This document shows positions 16,750 through 25,729 of a stretch of DNA of 64,000 nucleotides, in pieces. This DNA comes from BOKV01 sp049289295 (GTDB lineage: Bacteria > Pseudomonadota > Alphaproteobacteria > Rhizobiales > Rhizobiaceae): contig JBATLL010000124.1 in NCBI GenBank assembly GCA_049289295.1, forward strand, positions 124,001-188,000, read 5' to 3'. The notes below the pieces were generated by a model. It saw nothing but the letters and a program-made list of their open reading frames with translations. It was not told the origin of the DNA and made no database searches. Numbering within the stretch: the first letter of the stretch is position 1; every line of letters begins with the position of its first letter. A program made the position numbers and the translations under genes.

Positions 16750-17561
16750 CCGCATTCAAGGCCGCCTGCATTCAGATGACCGCAACCCCCGACGCTGCGA
16801 CGGACATCGCAACAAACCTCGACTTGATGACCCAAGCCGCAGATCAGGGCGCGACCTTGATCGCAACGCCCGAATTCTGCGCCGGGCTGGACGTGAAAGG
16901 CGGCGCGTTGGCACCAATTGCATTCCCTGAAGGCAGCCACCCGGCGCTTGTTGCGTTTACGGAATTCGCGGCCAACCGGCAGGTCGAGATTCTGGTCGGC
17001 TCGATTTCCGTGGCCGAAGAGGGCAAGTGTTTCAACCGCTCGTTCCACATCGATCGTGCCGGCACGGTCCGTGCAAGATATGACAAGATCCACATGTTCG
17101 ATATCGATCTCGGTCCCGATGGACGGTATTGCGAAAGCGAGGCGATGGAACCCGGTAAACGAGCTGTGATGACCAAAACCCACGGTGCTGCCGCGGGCAT
17201 GTCGATCTGCTATGACCTGCGATTTCCACATCTCTATCGCCACTATTCTCAAAGTGGCGCGGCGATCCTGTTTGTCCCGGCAGCCTTCACGCGCAAGACG
17301 GGCGAAGCGCACTGGCATTCCTTGCTGCGCGCCCGCGCCATCGAGAATGGTGCCTTCGTCATTGCTCCTGGCCAATGCGGCACGATTGCGGGCGGAAGCG
17401 AGCTTTTTGGCCATTCCCTGATCATCGACCCCTGGGGACAGGTTCTTTGCGATGGTGGCGACGTGCCAGGCGTCAGCGTGAATATGATCGATTTATCCCT
17501 GGTCTCCGAGGCGCGCAGAAAAATCCCGTCCCTCGCAAACGAGAGGCCATTTGACAAATGA
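16746..17561 (+). CDS. Carbon-nitrogen hydrolase (Nit1/omega-amidase-like)
   Basis: A 271-residue cytoplasmic nitrilase-superfamily amidase. All three catalytic residues are visible: Glu in LIATPEFCAG, Lys in RYDKIHMFDID and Cys in MSICYDLRFP. The YDKIHMFD and ICYDLRFP forms are those of the Nit1/Nit2 branch (deaminated glutathione amidase, omega-amidase on 2-oxoglutaramate). It overlaps the dehydrogenase gene by four bases and ends the operon. Together with that enzyme it could turn an amide-bearing 2-hydroxy acid into a 2-oxo dicarboxylate; this pathway is inference. Confidence 0.9.
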   Translation: MTAFKAACIQMTATPDAATDIATNLDLMTQAADQGATLIATPEFCAGLDVKGGALAPIAFPEGSHPALVAFTEFAANRQVEILVGSISVAEEGKCFNRSFHIDRAGTVRARYDKIHMFDIDLGPDGRYCESEAMEPGKRAVMTKTHGAAAGMSICYDLRFPHLYRHYSQSGAAILFVPAAFTRKTGEAHWHSLLRARAIENGAFVIAPGQCGTIAGGSELFGHSLIIDPWGQVLCDGGDVPGVSVNMIDLSLVSEARRKIPSLANERPFDK

Positions 17562-17717
17562 TGTCTTGGATGCAGGACGTGTGTTTCAACACTCAATAAG
17601 TGTCGAAAACTTCATTTCCGTCTTTAATACTGGACTTTTGCGCTATGCTAATCATGAAAGCATTCAACCAAATCTGATAAGTGATCGACGGTTAGGTTCC
17701 ACAGTCCGCGATTTCAA

Positions 17718-18635
17718 TTAGGTTGAAAAATCAATCAATTCACTCCTTGCCCAACGCATCATAGGTTCCATGTGGGTTCGCGGGTGCCACCACAGCGAAA
17801 CATCATAGGCTGGCAATTCGAAATCGATGTCTATCCTGCGCAAGGATGTTGCTGAAAGCTTCTCGAACATCCTCGAAGGCATGAGCGCAACCGCCGGCGA
17901 GCCCTTCAATATCTCCGGCAGGGAGGCGAAGGAGGAGAGCACCATTACGATGTTACGCTCTTCCTTGAACCGGCGTTGCGTTTTCTCGAAAAAGCGTCTC
18001 AGCAGTCCGGTTCCTGACGGCGTTATGTCCACATGTTCGAGCTCGAGGAATTCATCCAGTGCAAGCCGCTGCCCGATGTCTGTATTGTGCACATCAGCTA
18101 CGCAGACAAACGGATCGGAAAAGGTCTGGTGGCGATGCAGGCTTGAAAACGGAAAGGCAGCACTGATGACGATGTCCACGATACCTTCTTCCAGGATTTG
18201 TTCGGGATAGAGCGATCCCACATTGCGAAGTTCAATGCGAAGATTGGGCGCCGTTTCCCGCATGTGCTGGATGAAGGGCAGAGCAAGGGTCGATTGCACA
18301 TAGTCATTGGCAGCAATTTTCAGCCAGCCGCGCACGGTGCTCGGATCAAACGGGCCCGGCGAGTGGAATAATGCATCAATTGATTTCATTACGCCCTGCA
18401 GTTTCAATGACAATTCACTGGCAAAGGGTGTCAGATGCATTGCGTTGCCTTCGCGAACAAGCAGCGGGTCATCAAAAGTCCGGCGAAGGCGTGTCAGCGC
18501 CTTGCTCATGGTCGGTTGAGCTACATTGAGTTTCTCGGCGGCGCGGGTAACACCTCCCTCCGACAAAAGTGCAGCCAGTGAAACCAGCTGGTTCAGATCC
18601 TTGCGCGCGAGATCCTGCAATCTGGTCTCGATCAT
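17718..18635 (-). CDS. LysR-family transcriptional regulator (divergent from acyl-CoA/TRAP operon 2)
   Basis: A 305-residue LysR protein of the NodD/NahR-like subgroup: DLNQLVSLAALLSEGGVTRAAEKLNVAQPTMSKALTRLRRTFDDPLLVR is the helix-turn-helix region, where FxDPLLVR is characteristic of that subgroup. ATG 18635 (MIETRLQDLARKDLNQL) has a GGAAG-type ribosome site; the frame open further upstream crosses the operator region. It faces the acyl-CoA dehydrogenase gene, and the palindrome at 18653-18669 is a likely binding site. Confidence 0.9.
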   Translation of the reverse strand: MIETRLQDLARKDLNQLVSLAALLSEGGVTRAAEKLNVAQPTMSKALTRLRRTFDDPLLVREGNAMHLTPFASELSLKLQGVMKSIDALFHSPGPFDPSTVRGWLKIAANDYVQSTLALPFIQHMRETAPNLRIELRNVGSLYPEQILEEGIVDIVISAAFPFSSLHRHQTFSDPFVCVADVHNTDIGQRLALDEFLELEHVDITPSGTGLLRRFFEKTQRRFKEERNIVMVLSSFASLPEILKGSPAVALMPSRMFEKLSATSLRRIDIDFELPAYDVSLWWHPRTHMEPMMRWARSELIDFST

Positions 18636-18652
18636 TGGCTTCCTTCCAAAGT

Positions 18653-18669
18653 CATTCCATATTGGAATG
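18653..18669. promoter_or_regulatory. Palindrome CATTCCATATTGGAATG, candidate LysR operator
   Basis: A 17-bp perfect inverted repeat (7-bp arms, TAT centre) 18 bases upstream of the LysR start and about 100 bases upstream of the acyl-CoA dehydrogenase start. A related TTCC/GAAA pattern recurs near 18720. The position fits autoregulation plus control of the divergent operon. Confidence 0.55.
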
Positions 18670-18771
18670 TATGAAATAGATTTGCCATCATATCTGCGGA
18701 ATGACTTTACCGCTAGGCTTCTTTCCAAATGAAAGAGCTGCGCAAGGTTGCGCCTTTCATCGGGAGGAACC

Positions 18772-19935
18772 ATGGACTTTCAACTGAATGACGAGCAGCG
18801 GCAGTTGCAGGAAGTCGCGCGACGGTTTGCGCGCGAGGAAATGACGGCAGTCGCAGCCCAACTCGAAGTCGAGGGTGAATCCCTTTCCGATGAATGGGTC
18901 CGTCGATATGCGGAAATGGGGTTCCTGGGCATCAACCTGCCGGAAGCCTATGGCGGACAAGGGATGTCCCATTTCGATGCGGTGATCGTGCTGGAAGAAT
19001 TCGCCAAGGTTGGCGGCTCCGTCGCGCTACCGATCTTTGAATCCTGCTTTGGTCCAACGCTGGCCATTCTCGGAAACGCGAATGAAGCAGTCAAACAGCG
19101 CGTTTTACCTGCTGTTTGCAGCGGCAAACTTATTGTTGCGGTTTCCATGAGTGAGCCCAATGCGGGTTCTGCACTGACTGACCTGACAACCCGCGCAGAA
19201 ATCAGTGGTGATACAGTCACGCTGAACGGCCAGAAGCGCTGGTGCTCGGGTGCGGGACACGCTGGTGGCTATCTTGTCTACTGCCGTTTGGCCGACAAGC
19301 CGGGCGCGGCGGGCATCGGTGCTGTTTACGTGGAAAAGGACACGCCGGGGCTTACCTTTGGCAAGCGCGAACACCTCATGGGATTCCGCTCGGTCCACCA
19401 TGCGGACATGTTTCTGGATGATGTGAAAGTGCCGGCTGAAAACGTCGTTGTCCCTGCTGGCGGTTTCAAGTCGCTCATGGAAAGCTTTGGCCTTGAGCGT
19501 TGCGGCAACACCACCATGTCGCTTGGTCTTGCGCAATCCGCATTCGACGATGTGGTCGAATATGTTCAGGACCGCCGTGCCTTTGGCCGTCAGCTGGACG
19601 AGTTTCAGGCCGTTCAACTGAAGATTGCCGAAATGAAGATGAAGCTTGATGCGAGCCGTCTTCTCCTCTACCGGGCTGTCTGCAATGCCGGTGCGGGACT
19701 TCCATCGTCCGGCGATGCCTCGATTGCAAAGTGCTACGCCAACGAGATCGTGCGCGATGTATGCATTACCTCCATGCAGCTTATGGGCGGCTATGGCTAT
19801 TCCAAGGAATATCCGATGGAACAGCGTGTGCGCGAAAGTTTTGGTTGGGGGCTGGCCGGCGGCACTGTTGATATTCAGAAGATCAATATAGCGAGCGCTG
19901 TCATGGGGCGACGTTATGACCAGCGTCGGGCGTAA
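18772..19935 (+). CDS. Acyl-CoA dehydrogenase
   Basis: A 387-residue FAD flavoenzyme that makes an alpha,beta-double bond in an acyl-CoA. Family marks: DFQLNDEQRQLQEVARRFAREEM at the N-terminus, VSMSEPNAGSALTDLTTRAEI (flavin site), DRRAFGRQLDEFQAVQLKIAEM and, near the C-terminus, MQLMGGYGYSKEYPMEQRVRES, where the catalytic Glu is expected. GGGAGG precedes ATG 18772. It opens an operon with two enoyl-CoA hydratases, a CaiB-family CoA-transferase and a TRAP importer, so it acts on a CoA-activated imported acid. Chain type unknown. Confidence 0.92.
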   Translation: MDFQLNDEQRQLQEVARRFAREEMTAVAAQLEVEGESLSDEWVRRYAEMGFLGINLPEAYGGQGMSHFDAVIVLEEFAKVGGSVALPIFESCFGPTLAILGNANEAVKQRVLPAVCSGKLIVAVSMSEPNAGSALTDLTTRAEISGDTVTLNGQKRWCSGAGHAGGYLVYCRLADKPGAAGIGAVYVEKDTPGLTFGKREHLMGFRSVHHADMFLDDVKVPAENVVVPAGGFKSLMESFGLERCGNTTMSLGLAQSAFDDVVEYVQDRRAFGRQLDEFQAVQLKIAEMKMKLDASRLLLYRAVCNAGAGLPSSGDASIAKCYANEIVRDVCITSMQLMGGYGYSKEYPMEQRVRESFGWGLAGGTVDIQKINIASAVMGRRYDQRRA

Positions 19936-19939
19936 AGCG

Positions 19940-20719
19940 ATGGAACGCGATCCGCAGTCCGAAGTACATGTCGAACGCATCGGCCATATCAGTGTGGTCG
20001 AAATTGACCGCCCTCCCTTGAACTTCTTCGATGTCACACTCGTCGAGACAATCCTGCGGCGTATGCAGGAACTTGATTCCGATCCGCAATGCCGCGCAAT
20101 CGTGCTGGCAGCGGCGGGCAAGGTGTTCTGTGCGGGCGCAGATTTTGGCGGCGGCATCGACCCCGAAGCGGGTTTGAAGATTGCTGAGGACCTTTATGGC
20201 AAGGCAATAGGCATATTTGAAATCGGCACTCCGATCGTTGCTGCTGTGCAAGGCCCCGCAATTGGCGGAGGCTTGGGCTTGGCACTTACAGCCGACTTCA
20301 GGATTACCTGCGAGGAAGCCCGTTTCTCTGCTAACTTTGCACTGCTTGGCATGCATTGCGGGTTTGCGATTTCGAAAACACTGCCGCGCACTGTTGGGCA
20401 GGCAGCCGCTGCGCGACTTCTCTACACCGGTAACCGAATAAACGGAGTTGAAGCGTGGGAATGCGGCCTCGCAGACTTTCTGGTCCCACAAGAAGAACTG
20501 CGCGACCGCGCAATCGCCTTCGCTTCAGAGATTGCAAAAGGTGCGCCAATCGCCGTGCGGGACATGCGCCGCACGCTGAGGCAGGGGCTCGTTGAGGAAG
20601 TCCGTGCAGCCCTTGCCCATGAACTCTCAATGCAGCGCAACCACATGCAGACGGCTGATTTCAGGGAAGGTATCAAGGCATCTTCTGAACGCCGGACGCC
20701 GGAGTTTGCAGGCCAATGA
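19940..20719 (+). CDS. Enoyl-CoA hydratase/isomerase family protein (first)
   Basis: A 259-residue crotonase-fold protein. The oxyanion-hole segments are KVFCAGADFGGG and GPAIGGGLGLALTADFRI; RLLYTGNRINGVEAWECGLAD follows. It could hydrate the product of the preceding acyl-CoA dehydrogenase. I favour ATG 19940 (MERDPQ), five bases after that gene's stop; ATG 19916, which overlaps it, is the alternative. It overlaps the CoA-transferase gene by four bases. Confidence 0.87.
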   Translation: MERDPQSEVHVERIGHISVVEIDRPPLNFFDVTLVETILRRMQELDSDPQCRAIVLAAAGKVFCAGADFGGGIDPEAGLKIAEDLYGKAIGIFEIGTPIVAAVQGPAIGGGLGLALTADFRITCEEARFSANFALLGMHCGFAISKTLPRTVGQAAAARLLYTGNRINGVEAWECGLADFLVPQEELRDRAIAFASEIAKGAPIAVRDMRRTLRQGLVEEVRAALAHELSMQRNHMQTADFREGIKASSERRTPEFAGQ

Positions 20720-21996
20720 CAAGCACAATCGAAACTGCTTCAAGCTCAGCCAGATCAGTTCCTCAAGGACCACTTGCCGGTGTCCGTGTGATCGATCTCA
20801 CGCGGGTCTATGCAGGACCGTTATGCTCGCAGACGCTGGCCGATCAGGGCGCTGATGTCATCAAGGTCGAGCCACCGGTTGGCGATGAAACCCGCAACTG
20901 GGGTACGCGACTAGATGGCGACCGCTCCACCTATTTCAACGGCTTGAACCGCAACAAGCGATCAATTGCCCTTGATCTTGGCAAGGATCCCGGGCGCGAA
21001 ACCCTGTTGCATCTTCTCGAAAACGCGGATGTGATGATCCACAATTTCAAGCTCGGAACCCTGCCACGCTGGGGTCTTGGCTATGAAGATGTCCTGTCAA
21101 AGCGGTTTCCGCGTCTGGTCCAGTGCACAATCACAGGCTTCGGCAATGAAGGTCCGCTCGCCGGTATGGCTGGCTATGATGTTGCCGTGCAGGGATTTGT
21201 CGGCCTCGCCTCAATTAACGGCGAAGCAGGCAGCGAAGGCACGAAGATCGGCCTGCCGCTGATCGACCACGCAACAGGGCTTTCTGCAGTCAATGCGATC
21301 CTGATGGCCCTCTTCGAGCGCGAACGCTCAGGCCTCGGCCAACATGTCGGTGTCAGTCTTTATAATACGGGTCTGACCATGCTGCACCCGGCGGCTGCGG
21401 CATGGATGGCAACCGGCAAGATACCGCGTCCTACCGGCAATACCGAACATTGGGTGGCTCCTTACGGTGCCTATCCCTGCAAGGACGGTAGAGTGTTCAC
21501 CGGTGCCGGAAATGACCGGTCCTTCGCAAAGCTTGTTACAGTTCTCGGTGCACCTGAACTGGCAGAAGACTCGCGCTTCAAGACCAATGCCGACCGTGTT
21601 GAGCATCGTGAAGCGCTGGATGCAGCAATGACTGCGTTGACAGCGCATCGAAGCTCCAACGAGGTTGCACTGGAAATTCTCGATGCCGGGTTGGCCGCAG
21701 GACCGTTTCTAAACCTCGAACAGGTCTTCCAGCACCCCCAGGTGACAGCGAACGACATGCTGATTGATGAGCCGGGTTACAAGGGCACGGGGCTGCCAAT
21801 GCGCTTCCTGCGCACGCCCGGCGCCTACCGCATGGCACCTCCGCATTTTGGTGCGCATACCGATGAAATTCTTTCCGAAGCCGGAATGGATGCGGAGCAG
21901 ATAGACCGTCTCGAAGCCGAAGGTGCCATTGTGAGAGAGCGCAAGGCGATCACAGCCAAGCCGAACGACGGCGAACCTGTTGGCGGTGAAAAATGA
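20716..21996 (+). CDS. CaiB/BaiF family (type III) CoA-transferase
   Basis: A 426-residue enzyme that moves CoA from one acid to another without ATP. Typical marks are GVRVIDLTRVYAGPLCSQTLADQGADVIKVEPPVGDETR, LNRNKRSIALDLG, MIHNFKLGTLPRWGLGYEDV and LIDHATGLSAVNAILMALFERE; the Asp in LIDHATG is the predicted nucleophile. Overlaps with both neighbours show tight coupling. It is the probable activation step that feeds the acyl-CoA dehydrogenase and hydratases with the TRAP-imported acid. Confidence 0.92.
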   Translation: MTSTIETASSSARSVPQGPLAGVRVIDLTRVYAGPLCSQTLADQGADVIKVEPPVGDETRNWGTRLDGDRSTYFNGLNRNKRSIALDLGKDPGRETLLHLLENADVMIHNFKLGTLPRWGLGYEDVLSKRFPRLVQCTITGFGNEGPLAGMAGYDVAVQGFVGLASINGEAGSEGTKIGLPLIDHATGLSAVNAILMALFERERSGLGQHVGVSLYNTGLTMLHPAAAAWMATGKIPRPTGNTEHWVAPYGAYPCKDGRVFTGAGNDRSFAKLVTVLGAPELAEDSRFKTNADRVEHREALDAAMTALTAHRSSNEVALEILDAGLAAGPFLNLEQVFQHPQVTANDMLIDEPGYKGTGLPMRFLRTPGAYRMAPPHFGAHTDEILSEAGMDAEQIDRLEAEGAIVRERKAITAKPNDGEPVGGEK

Positions 21997-22778
21997 GCAA
22001 TCAGGCAGCGCAGGGACTGAGCCTCACGATCGGTGATCACATCGCCTGGATCAGTATTGACCGCCCGGAGCGCATGAATGCATTGCCGCCCGACGGTTTT
22101 GAAGCCCTCGCTGCGATGGCAGAAGAAGCTGAAGACAGTGACGATGTGCGCGTCATTGTCATCTCGGGAACCGGCGGAAAGGCGTTTTGTGCCGGGGTTG
22201 ATCTGAAGTCTTTGGCTGAAGCAGGTGACAGGAGATTTCCCGCACCCATGAAAGGCGACCGGCGCAACCCCTTCGAGCGTATTCTGGAAATCAACAAGCC
22301 CGTGATCGCATGTCTGGAGGGCGTGGCAATTGGTGCAGGGGCGGAGCTCGCGATGGCCTGCGATCTGCGCTTCGCGACAGATGATCTGCGTTTTGCCTCG
22401 TCCGAAGCAAAGGTCGGTTTGGGAGCCAATTTTTCATCGGTCATGTTGCCGAGGCTATTGTCCAGAGCACTGGCGCTGGAGCTTCTTTATACGGGTAGAC
22501 CGCTTTCTGCACAGGAAGGCCTTGCCCATGGCTTCTTCAATCGCGTCCTGGCACCTGCCGAAATCCGCAAGGTAACAAAAGACGTGGCTGCAACGATTGC
22601 AGCAAATGCACCACTCACACTGCGGCGCTGCAAGGAAACCTCAACCAAATCGATGGGCCTGCCGCTTGCGGCGGCTCTTCGTCTCAATGTCGGACCGGAT
22701 CCCTACACCAGTGAGGACCGGATCGAAGGCATGAAAGCATTTGTCGAAAAACGGCCACCGCAATTTGTCGGTCGTTAA
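21993..22778 (+). CDS. Enoyl-CoA hydratase/isomerase family protein (second)
   Basis: A 261-residue crotonase-fold protein, clearly different from the first one in the same operon. It shows WISIDRPERMNALPPDGFEAL, GGKAFCAGVDLKSLAEAGD and GVAIGAGAELAMACDLRFATDD (oxyanion hole). Two hydratase-like genes in one operon suggest two separate steps, for instance hydration plus isomerisation or C-C/thioester cleavage. ATG overlaps the CoA-transferase stop by four bases; 23 bases follow to the TRAP receptor. Confidence 0.9.
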   Translation: MSNQAAQGLSLTIGDHIAWISIDRPERMNALPPDGFEALAAMAEEAEDSDDVRVIVISGTGGKAFCAGVDLKSLAEAGDRRFPAPMKGDRRNPFERILEINKPVIACLEGVAIGAGAELAMACDLRFATDDLRFASSEAKVGLGANFSSVMLPRLLSRALALELLYTGRPLSAQEGLAHGFFNRVLAPAEIRKVTKDVAATIAANAPLTLRRCKETSTKSMGLPLAAALRLNVGPDPYTSEDRIEGMKAFVEKRPPQFVGR

Positions 22779-22801
22779 ACCTGAAACGGGAGGAATACCA
22801 A

Positions 22802-23827
22802 ATGAGTTATCTAGGAAAAATCAGCCGTGCCGGTGCATTGGCGCTTACCATGGCGATGGCTGCCACAAGTTATGTTCAGGCCACGGATCTGAGATTGGCG
22901 TCCTATCTGCCACCAGAACATTTTGGCACCAAGCTGATCATCAATCCGCTGATTGCGAAGATCGATGAATATACCGGCGGTTCGGTCAAGGTTCAGAACT
23001 TTCCGGGGGGGCAGCTGGCCAATGCGCCGGGCACGCTCAACGCCGTGAAAACCGGCATTGCCAATATGGGCTTTGTTGGTGTCGGCTATGTCGGCGATGC
23101 AATGCCCCTTTCCACAGTTGTGGAATTGCAGGGAGCATTCGCGGATCTCGAAAAAGGCCATGCTGCCTATTGGCAACTGGTGCAGGATAAACTGCTTGAG
23201 GCCGAGTTCGTTCCGAACAAGGTGCGTCCGGTCATGATGAACCTGTTGCCACAAACGCAGCTTGTTCTTGCCAAGAACCGTGAAATCAAAAGCCTCGCCG
23301 ATCTGGCAGGACTGAAAATTCGCGTTCCGCATTCAACGGCCGGTGATGCCATTTCCGCGCTTGGAATGGTGCCTGTGGAAATGCCGGTCACCGATCTCTA
23401 TCTGGCTCTTGAGCGCGGTACGGTCGATGGCGCCATCAACCTGACAGCCTCCATTCCCTCCTACAAGCTGAACGAAGTGACTGAAGCGGTTACGACCAAC
23501 CTTTCAATGGGGTCGATCGGCTTCTTCCTCGTTATCTCGGAAAGCGACTGGGCGAAACTGACACCTGAACAGCAGGAGCAGGTAACGCGCGCGGGTGCAG
23601 AAGCTGGAACGGCAAGCAGCGCAACATTTGTCAAGGTCAATGCCGGTGCAGAAAAGAAGCTGGCAGAAGGTGGTATGACCATGATTACCATTCCTGAAAA
23701 TGTAATCGCCGAGATCAATGAGAAGCTGGCCTCGGTGCAGACCAACTGGGTCAAGAGCGTTTCAGAGCGTAATGCAATGGCGGCTGAAATTGCGGCTGCC
23801 TATAACGAAAATCTGGCCAAACAATAG
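22802..23827 (+). CDS. TRAP transporter substrate-binding protein, DctP type (system 2)
   Basis: A 341-residue periplasmic receptor. The signal peptide is MSYLGKISRAGALALTMAMAATSYVQA, with TDLRLASYLPPEHFG at the mature start. LAGLKIRVPHSTAGDAI holds the carboxylate-binding Arg of the family and LALERGTVDGAINL follows. GGGAGGA precedes ATG 22802. It lies downstream of CoA-transferase/beta-oxidation-like genes and is followed by its own DctQ and DctM, so the ligand is probably the carboxylic acid those enzymes degrade. Confidence 0.94.
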   Translation: MSYLGKISRAGALALTMAMAATSYVQATDLRLASYLPPEHFGTKLIINPLIAKIDEYTGGSVKVQNFPGGQLANAPGTLNAVKTGIANMGFVGVGYVGDAMPLSTVVELQGAFADLEKGHAAYWQLVQDKLLEAEFVPNKVRPVMMNLLPQTQLVLAKNREIKSLADLAGLKIRVPHSTAGDAISALGMVPVEMPVTDLYLALERGTVDGAINLTASIPSYKLNEVTEAVTTNLSMGSIGFFLVISESDWAKLTPEQQEQVTRAGAEAGTASSATFVKVNAGAEKKLAEGGMTMITIPENVIAEINEKLASVQTNWVKSVSERNAMAAEIAAAYNENLAKQ

Positions 23828-23842
23828 GACTGAAGCCCAAGT

Positions 23843-23874
23843 CTCTGGTGCAGGCAGAACCGCTTGCACCGGAG
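23843..23874 (+). promoter_or_regulatory. Intercistronic stem-loop after dctP (system 2)
   Basis: A 10-bp stem (CTCTGGTGCA / TGCACCGGAG) with a 12-base loop, again with a single U.G wobble in the transcribed sense. It sits between the binding-protein and DctQ genes and has no U-run. Confidence 0.65.
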
Positions 23875-23905
23875 GCATGGGGCCTGATCGGCGCGAGCGC
23901 ATTTC

Positions 23906-24424
23906 ATGATTGAGACAATCCGCAGTTTTCTGGACAAGTTGGAGCGGGTGTTGCTTGCCCTGGCAACAGCTGGGCTTGTGCTGATGATGCTTGCGATTTC
24001 CTTCGACGCGCTGGGCAGGCATTTGTTCAACAGCCCGTTCAGGGGAAATTTCGAGCTCACCAGCCTGTATTTCATGGTCATTCTCGTGTTCGGCACGCTA
24101 TCGGGGAATTACGCAACCGACTCCCATGTGCGGCTCGACATCGTATCTGCGGGCCTGAAGGCCCGCTTTGGCGGCAATTACGAACGCCTTATTGCGCTTA
24201 TCTGCCTGCCCGTCTTTGCGATGTTTGCGTGGTATTCGACCAATGAGGCAATTGCCAAGTTTGCGCACCTGGAAACGCGCATGGGTGCGATCCCGTTTCC
24301 GGTTTATCTGAGCTATGTTTGGGTGGCCTTGGGTGCTTGTACACTAACCGCACGTTTCGTTCTCGATATCGTTTCGCCTCGTGATGATGAGCCTGATCTC
24401 CACAACGAGGAGACCACAAGATGA
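23906..24424 (+). CDS. TRAP transporter small permease, DctQ type (system 2)
   Basis: A 172-residue membrane protein with four helices: VLLALATAGLVLMMLAISFDALGRHLF, FELTSLYFMVILVFGTLSGNY, LIALICLPVFAMFAWYSTNEA and YLSYVWVALGACTLTARFVLDI. The DctQ signature of a helix ending in D-A-x-x-R and an E-L-x-x-x-x-F segment is present. It overlaps dctM by four bases. Its ATG follows a 78-base gap with a hairpin after the receptor gene. Confidence 0.9.
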   Translation: MIETIRSFLDKLERVLLALATAGLVLMMLAISFDALGRHLFNSPFRGNFELTSLYFMVILVFGTLSGNYATDSHVRLDIVSAGLKARFGGNYERLIALICLPVFAMFAWYSTNEAIAKFAHLETRMGAIPFPVYLSYVWVALGACTLTARFVLDIVSPRDDEPDLHNEETTR

Positions 24425-25725
24425 GCATGATTGGCGTTGCCCTCGCCGGTTTCGGCCTGTTGCTTGCCTTGCTGCTGATCGGTGTTCCGGTTGCCTTCTC
24501 AATGTTGATGGCTGGCGTTGTGGGCATCTGGATAACGGTCGGCTTTGGCCCGGTTGCCGGCGTGCTTACCCACTCCCCCTATGAACACGTCGCGAGCTAT
24601 ACCCTTTCCAGCGTTCCCCTGTTCATACTGATGGCAGAGTTATTAAGCGCTGGCCGCTTCACCTCAGATCTGTTCTCGCTCAGTCACCGCTTTCTTGGCC
24701 ATCTGCGCGGTGGCATCTCTTATGCCACGGTTGCGGGCGGAGTGCTGCTTGCCGCCATGTCCGGTTCCTCGACGGCTGCAGCCAGCACGCTGGCTTCCGT
24801 CGCCTATCCCGAGATGCGACGCTACAACTACGATCCGCGCTTTTCGGCAGCCTTGCTTTCCATCGTCGGTACGCTGGCCATCATGATCCCGCCCAGCATC
24901 GGGCTGATCCTTTACGGGGTTTTCACGGAGACTTCGGTTGGGCGCCTGCTGCTTGCCGGTTTCCTGCCCGGTGCGCTGACTGCCCTTGGATACGCCTTGA
25001 CCATATGGATTCTGGTTCGGCGCAATCCCGAATATGCACCACAATCGGCAAACCCTGCCGGCTGGGACGTGCGCTGGCAGGCGATCAGAACAGCATGGCC
25101 GGTAATCTTGCTGCTTGTTGGTATGATCGCTGCACTTTATTCCGGCATCATCACCGCCACGGAAGTCGGAGCAGTCGGTGCGCTCGCAGCCCTGCTCATC
25201 GGGTTCGCCATGGGGCGGACAAGCCTTGCAGAATTCTGGGCCGCTGCCGTTCGCGCTACCCGTTCAAGTGCCATGATCCTCACCATTGTCGGCTTTTCGG
25301 CGGTGATTGGTGTGTTCATGGCACTGAACGGAACCACCAACATGCTGCTCGGCGCCATTGCAAGCTCTGGGCTGCCTTCCTGGGCGGTTTTGATGCTGGT
25401 CTTGCTTCTGCTTCTTTTCCTCGGATTCTTCCTGGATCAGCTGGCAATCCTGATCCTTACGTTGCCGATCGTTTTCCCGCTTATGACACAGTTGGGATAT
25501 GACCCGGTCTGGCTTGGCGTGATCTTCGTCAAGACAGCCGAGATCGGGCTGATCACCCCGCCAATGGGCATGAATGTTTTCGTTGTCGCAGGAGTGACGA
25601 AACAGCCGGTAACAGAAATCTTCAAAGGCATCTGGCCGTTCGTGATTACCGAGTTGATTGTGCTGGCCCTGCTGGTCCTTGCCCCTGAACTCGCGCTCTG
25701 GCTGCCAACATTGATCTACGGTTAG
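24421..25725 (+). CDS. TRAP transporter large permease, DctM type (system 2)
   Basis: A 434-residue channel subunit with about 12 membrane helices. Landmarks: VASYTLSSVPLFILMAELLSAGRF, AAMSGSSTAAASTLASVAYPEM, LAIMIPPSIGLILYGVFTE, DQLAILILTLPIVFPLM and GLITPPMGMNVFVVAGVT. It is the last gene of operon 2 and ends four bases before the convergent IlvD-family gene, so no room exists for a conventional terminator between the two operons. Confidence 0.94.
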   Translation: MSMIGVALAGFGLLLALLLIGVPVAFSMLMAGVVGIWITVGFGPVAGVLTHSPYEHVASYTLSSVPLFILMAELLSAGRFTSDLFSLSHRFLGHLRGGISYATVAGGVLLAAMSGSSTAAASTLASVAYPEMRRYNYDPRFSAALLSIVGTLAIMIPPSIGLILYGVFTETSVGRLLLAGFLPGALTALGYALTIWILVRRNPEYAPQSANPAGWDVRWQAIRTAWPVILLLVGMIAALYSGIITATEVGAVGALAALLIGFAMGRTSLAEFWAAAVRATRSSAMILTIVGFSAVIGVFMALNGTTNMLLGAIASSGLPSWAVLMLVLLLLLFLGFFLDQLAILILTLPIVFPLMTQLGYDPVWLGVIFVKTAEIGLITPPMGMNVFVVAGVTKQPVTEIFKGIWPFVITELIVLALLVLAPELALWLPTLIYG

Positions 25726-25729
25726 CTAC

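Noticed and set aside
19105..20157. 350-codon minus-strand frame opposite the acyl-CoA dehydrogenase gene
   Set aside because: Shadow of a well-supported plus-strand gene with all family motifs; no ribosome site or protein-like features.
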